Program-made: the position numbers and the translations under genes
Assembly: GCA_014653835.1 (NCBI GenBank)
Contig: JACWDY010000001.1
Coordinates: forward strand, 124,001-188,000
Source: Pelagibacterales bacterium SAG-MED28
Lineage (GTDB): Bacteria; Pseudomonadota; Alphaproteobacteria; Pelagibacterales; Pelagibacteraceae
Direction of reading: 5' to 3'
Length of the DNA: 64,000 nt
Part shown: in pieces, positions 62,802 through 64,000 of the stretch
Layout: each line of letters opens with the position of its first letter
How positions within the stretch are numbered: position 1 is the first letter of the stretch
The notes under the pieces: model-generated
Told to the model about the DNA's origin: nothing
Databases searched by the model: none
Seen by the model: the letters and a program-made list of their open reading frames with translations, nothing else

Positions 62802-64000
62802 TATTTATTAGACTTAATTTTCGCGGCTTTTATAAAGTCTGAGAATAAAGGATGTGGTGCTAAAGGTCTAGATTTAAATTCAGGGTGGAACTGCACACCA
62901 ATGAACCAAGGATGATTATTAAGCTCTATTATTTCAGGTAATTTTAGATCAGGCGATAAACCAGAGAATATCATTCCTTTATTTTCAAATTGATTTTTGT
63001 AATTAATATTAACTTCATATCTGTGTCGGTGCCTCTCATTCACTTTATTTGATTTGTAAATTTTACTTATTAAAGAACCTTTTTTTAATCTAGCTTCATA
63101 ACTACCTAGCCTCATTGTGCCACCTAAATCTTTAACAGTACCTTTCATTAATTTACCGTCTTTTAACCATTCGCTCATTAACCCTACTACAGAAGCCTTG
63201 GTTGGACCAAATTCACTTGAAGTAGCATTTTTAATATTTAATTTATTTCGAGCAAATTCAATAACAGCCATTTGCATACCAAAACATATACCTAAGAATG
63301 GTATTTTATTATTTCTGGCATATTTTACAGCAGAAATTTTTCCTTCTGTTCCTCTTTTGCCAAAACCTCCTGGTATCAAAATTCCTGAAACACCCTTCAA
63401 TTTATTTTTAACATCTTTTGGTTTTACAAAGTCAGACTCAATTCTAACTAAATTTACTTTTAAATTATTTGCTATCCCTCCATGTGTTAAAGCTTCATCT
63501 AAAGATTTGTAAGCATCTTTTAATTCAACATATTTTCCAATAATTGCTATATTAACTGTTCTTTTGTTGTTTAAAACTGCTTTTGTAATTTTTTTCCAAG
63601 GACTTAGGTTTACTTTTTTTCTAGACTTGATCTTAAAAAATTTAAGAACTCTTTCATCTAATTTTTCTTTGTTAAAACTTATAGGCGCCTCATAGATTGT
63701 TTTTACATCTACCGTTTCAATAACATCATCAATTGAAACATTACAAAATAACGAAATCTTTTTTCTTTGATCTATGGGTATAGATCTTTCAGACCTACAA
63801 ATAATTATATCTGGCTGTATACCTATACTTCTAAGCTCTTTTACAGAATGTTGAGTTGGTTTCGTTTTGATTTCATCTGAAGCTTTCATGTATGGAACTA
63901 AAGTTAAATGAATGAAAAGTGTGTTTTTTCTTCCAGTTTCATTTGAGAATTGTCTAATAGCTTCAAGAAAAGGTAAGCTTTCAATATCTCCTACTGTTCC
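62801..64000 (-). CDS. pyrG: CTP synthase, 5' part missing at window edge
   Basis: Makes CTP from UTP, ATP and glutamine. The frame stays open to the window end and the extra residues ([19 protein letters not shown]) are conserved PyrG sequence, so the ATG at 63889 is internal and the first roughly 140 residues are outside. Visible: the synthetase C-terminal part and the class I glutaminase domain with nucleophile Cys in [15 protein letters not shown] and His-Glu in [11 protein letters not shown]. Of about 545 residues, 399 are present. Confidence 0.96.
   Translation of the reverse strand, partial: GTVGDIESLPFLEAIRQFSNETGRKNTLFIHLTLVPYMKASDEIKTKPTQHSVKELRSIGIQPDIIICRSERSIPIDQRKKISLFCNVSIDDVIETVDVKTIYEAPISFNKEKLDERVLKFFKIKSRKKVNLSPWKKITKAVLNNKRTVNIAIIGKYVELKDAYKSLDEALTHGGIANNLKVNLVRIESDFVKPKDVKNKLKGVSGILIPGGFGKRGTEGKISAVKYARNNKIPFLGICFGMQMAVIEFARNKLNIKNATSSEFGPTKASVVGLMSEWLKDGKLMKGTVKDLGGTMRLGSYEARLKKGSLISKIYKSNKVNERHRHRYEVNINYKNQFENKGMIFSGLSPDLKLPEIIELNNHPWFIGVQFHPEFKSRPLAPHPLFSDFIKAAKIKSNK

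Noticed and set aside
63887-63889. ATG at 63889 as the start of pyrG
   Set aside because: Conserved CTP-synthase sequence continues upstream in frame to base 64000; the gene is cut by the window.
1-64000. CRISPR arrays, insertion sequences, prophage genes, integrase or toxin-antitoxin modules
   Set aside because: None seen: no regular direct repeats with spacers, no transposase or integrase motifs, and the tRNA genes have no repeated 3' ends nearby.

Overview
The window looks like a stretch of a streamlined, very AT-rich marine alphaproteobacterial chromosome of the SAR11/Pelagibacterales type. This is inferred from the strong A+T bias with Lys/Asn/Ile-rich proteins, minimal intergenic spacing with many 1-8 nt gene overlaps, alphaproteobacterial gene order (argS-nagZ-scpA-scpB-tatABC-serS; pyrG-kdsA-eno-ftsB-lipA; ntrYX-trkA), and osmolyte/amino-acid/glycerol ABC transporters with very large binding-protein investment. 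No mobile element, phage gene, CRISPR array or rRNA was seen. Both ends cut genes: uvrA lacks its start and pyrG lacks its start.

Layout. 1-2320: C-terminal four fifths of uvrA. 2332-13099 (minus): secF, secD, yajC, serS, tatC, tatB, tatA, scpB, scpA, nagZ, a short anchored protein at the usual SPOR-protein position, argS and dgt. 13138-14231 (plus): erpA and xthA. 14224-19792 (minus): a mannose-1-phosphate guanylyltransferase, ilvD and valS. 19907-20103: tRNA-Cys and tRNA-Asn. 20105-22304: a small XRE regulator, a secreted DUF6134-like protein and a divergent cysK. 22299-26570 (minus): a general amino-acid ABC transporter (aapJQMP order) with a leader rich in palindromes and a terminator-like hairpin behind the binding-protein gene. 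26751-29940 (minus): zapE, a tartrate/D-malate dehydrogenase, galE and tRNA-Arg. 29941-31205: an FTR1-type iron permease whose promoter is overlaid by two Fur-box-like sequences, flanked by two small ORFs. 31198-35708: central carbon genes (hydratase, pfk, pyk with a small coupled ORF, gap).

35767-41893 is a very AT-rich surface-polysaccharide island: FAD oxidoreductase-like protein, acyltransferase-like protein, DegT aminotransferase, a membrane GT-C glycosyltransferase, a DPM1-like GT2 and a methyltransferase. 41903-50658 (minus) is a glycerol/glycerol-3-phosphate island: an ABC importer with two ATPase subunits, glpK, a small SHOCT protein and gpsA, which carries a single-base frameshift in this sequence. 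50658-56591 (minus): trkH, trkA, ntrX and ntrY. 56640-58751 (plus): ispDF, pgpA and cinA. 58744-64000 (minus): a small membrane protein, a COQ10/RatA-like protein, lipA, ftsB, eno, kdsA and the C-terminal part of pyrG.

The most interesting signals are: complementary decay of motifs in the two glycerol-importer ATPases, predicting one active and one degenerate ATP site; the frameshifted gpsA beside a glycerol kinase and glycerol importer; the near-perfect Fur operators in the FTR1 promoter; the stem-loop at the predicted 5' end of the aapJ mRNA; terminator-like hairpins placed directly after both binding-protein genes; a phosphofructokinase with a mixed ATP/PPi signature; and an apparently eroded SPOR-protein gene.
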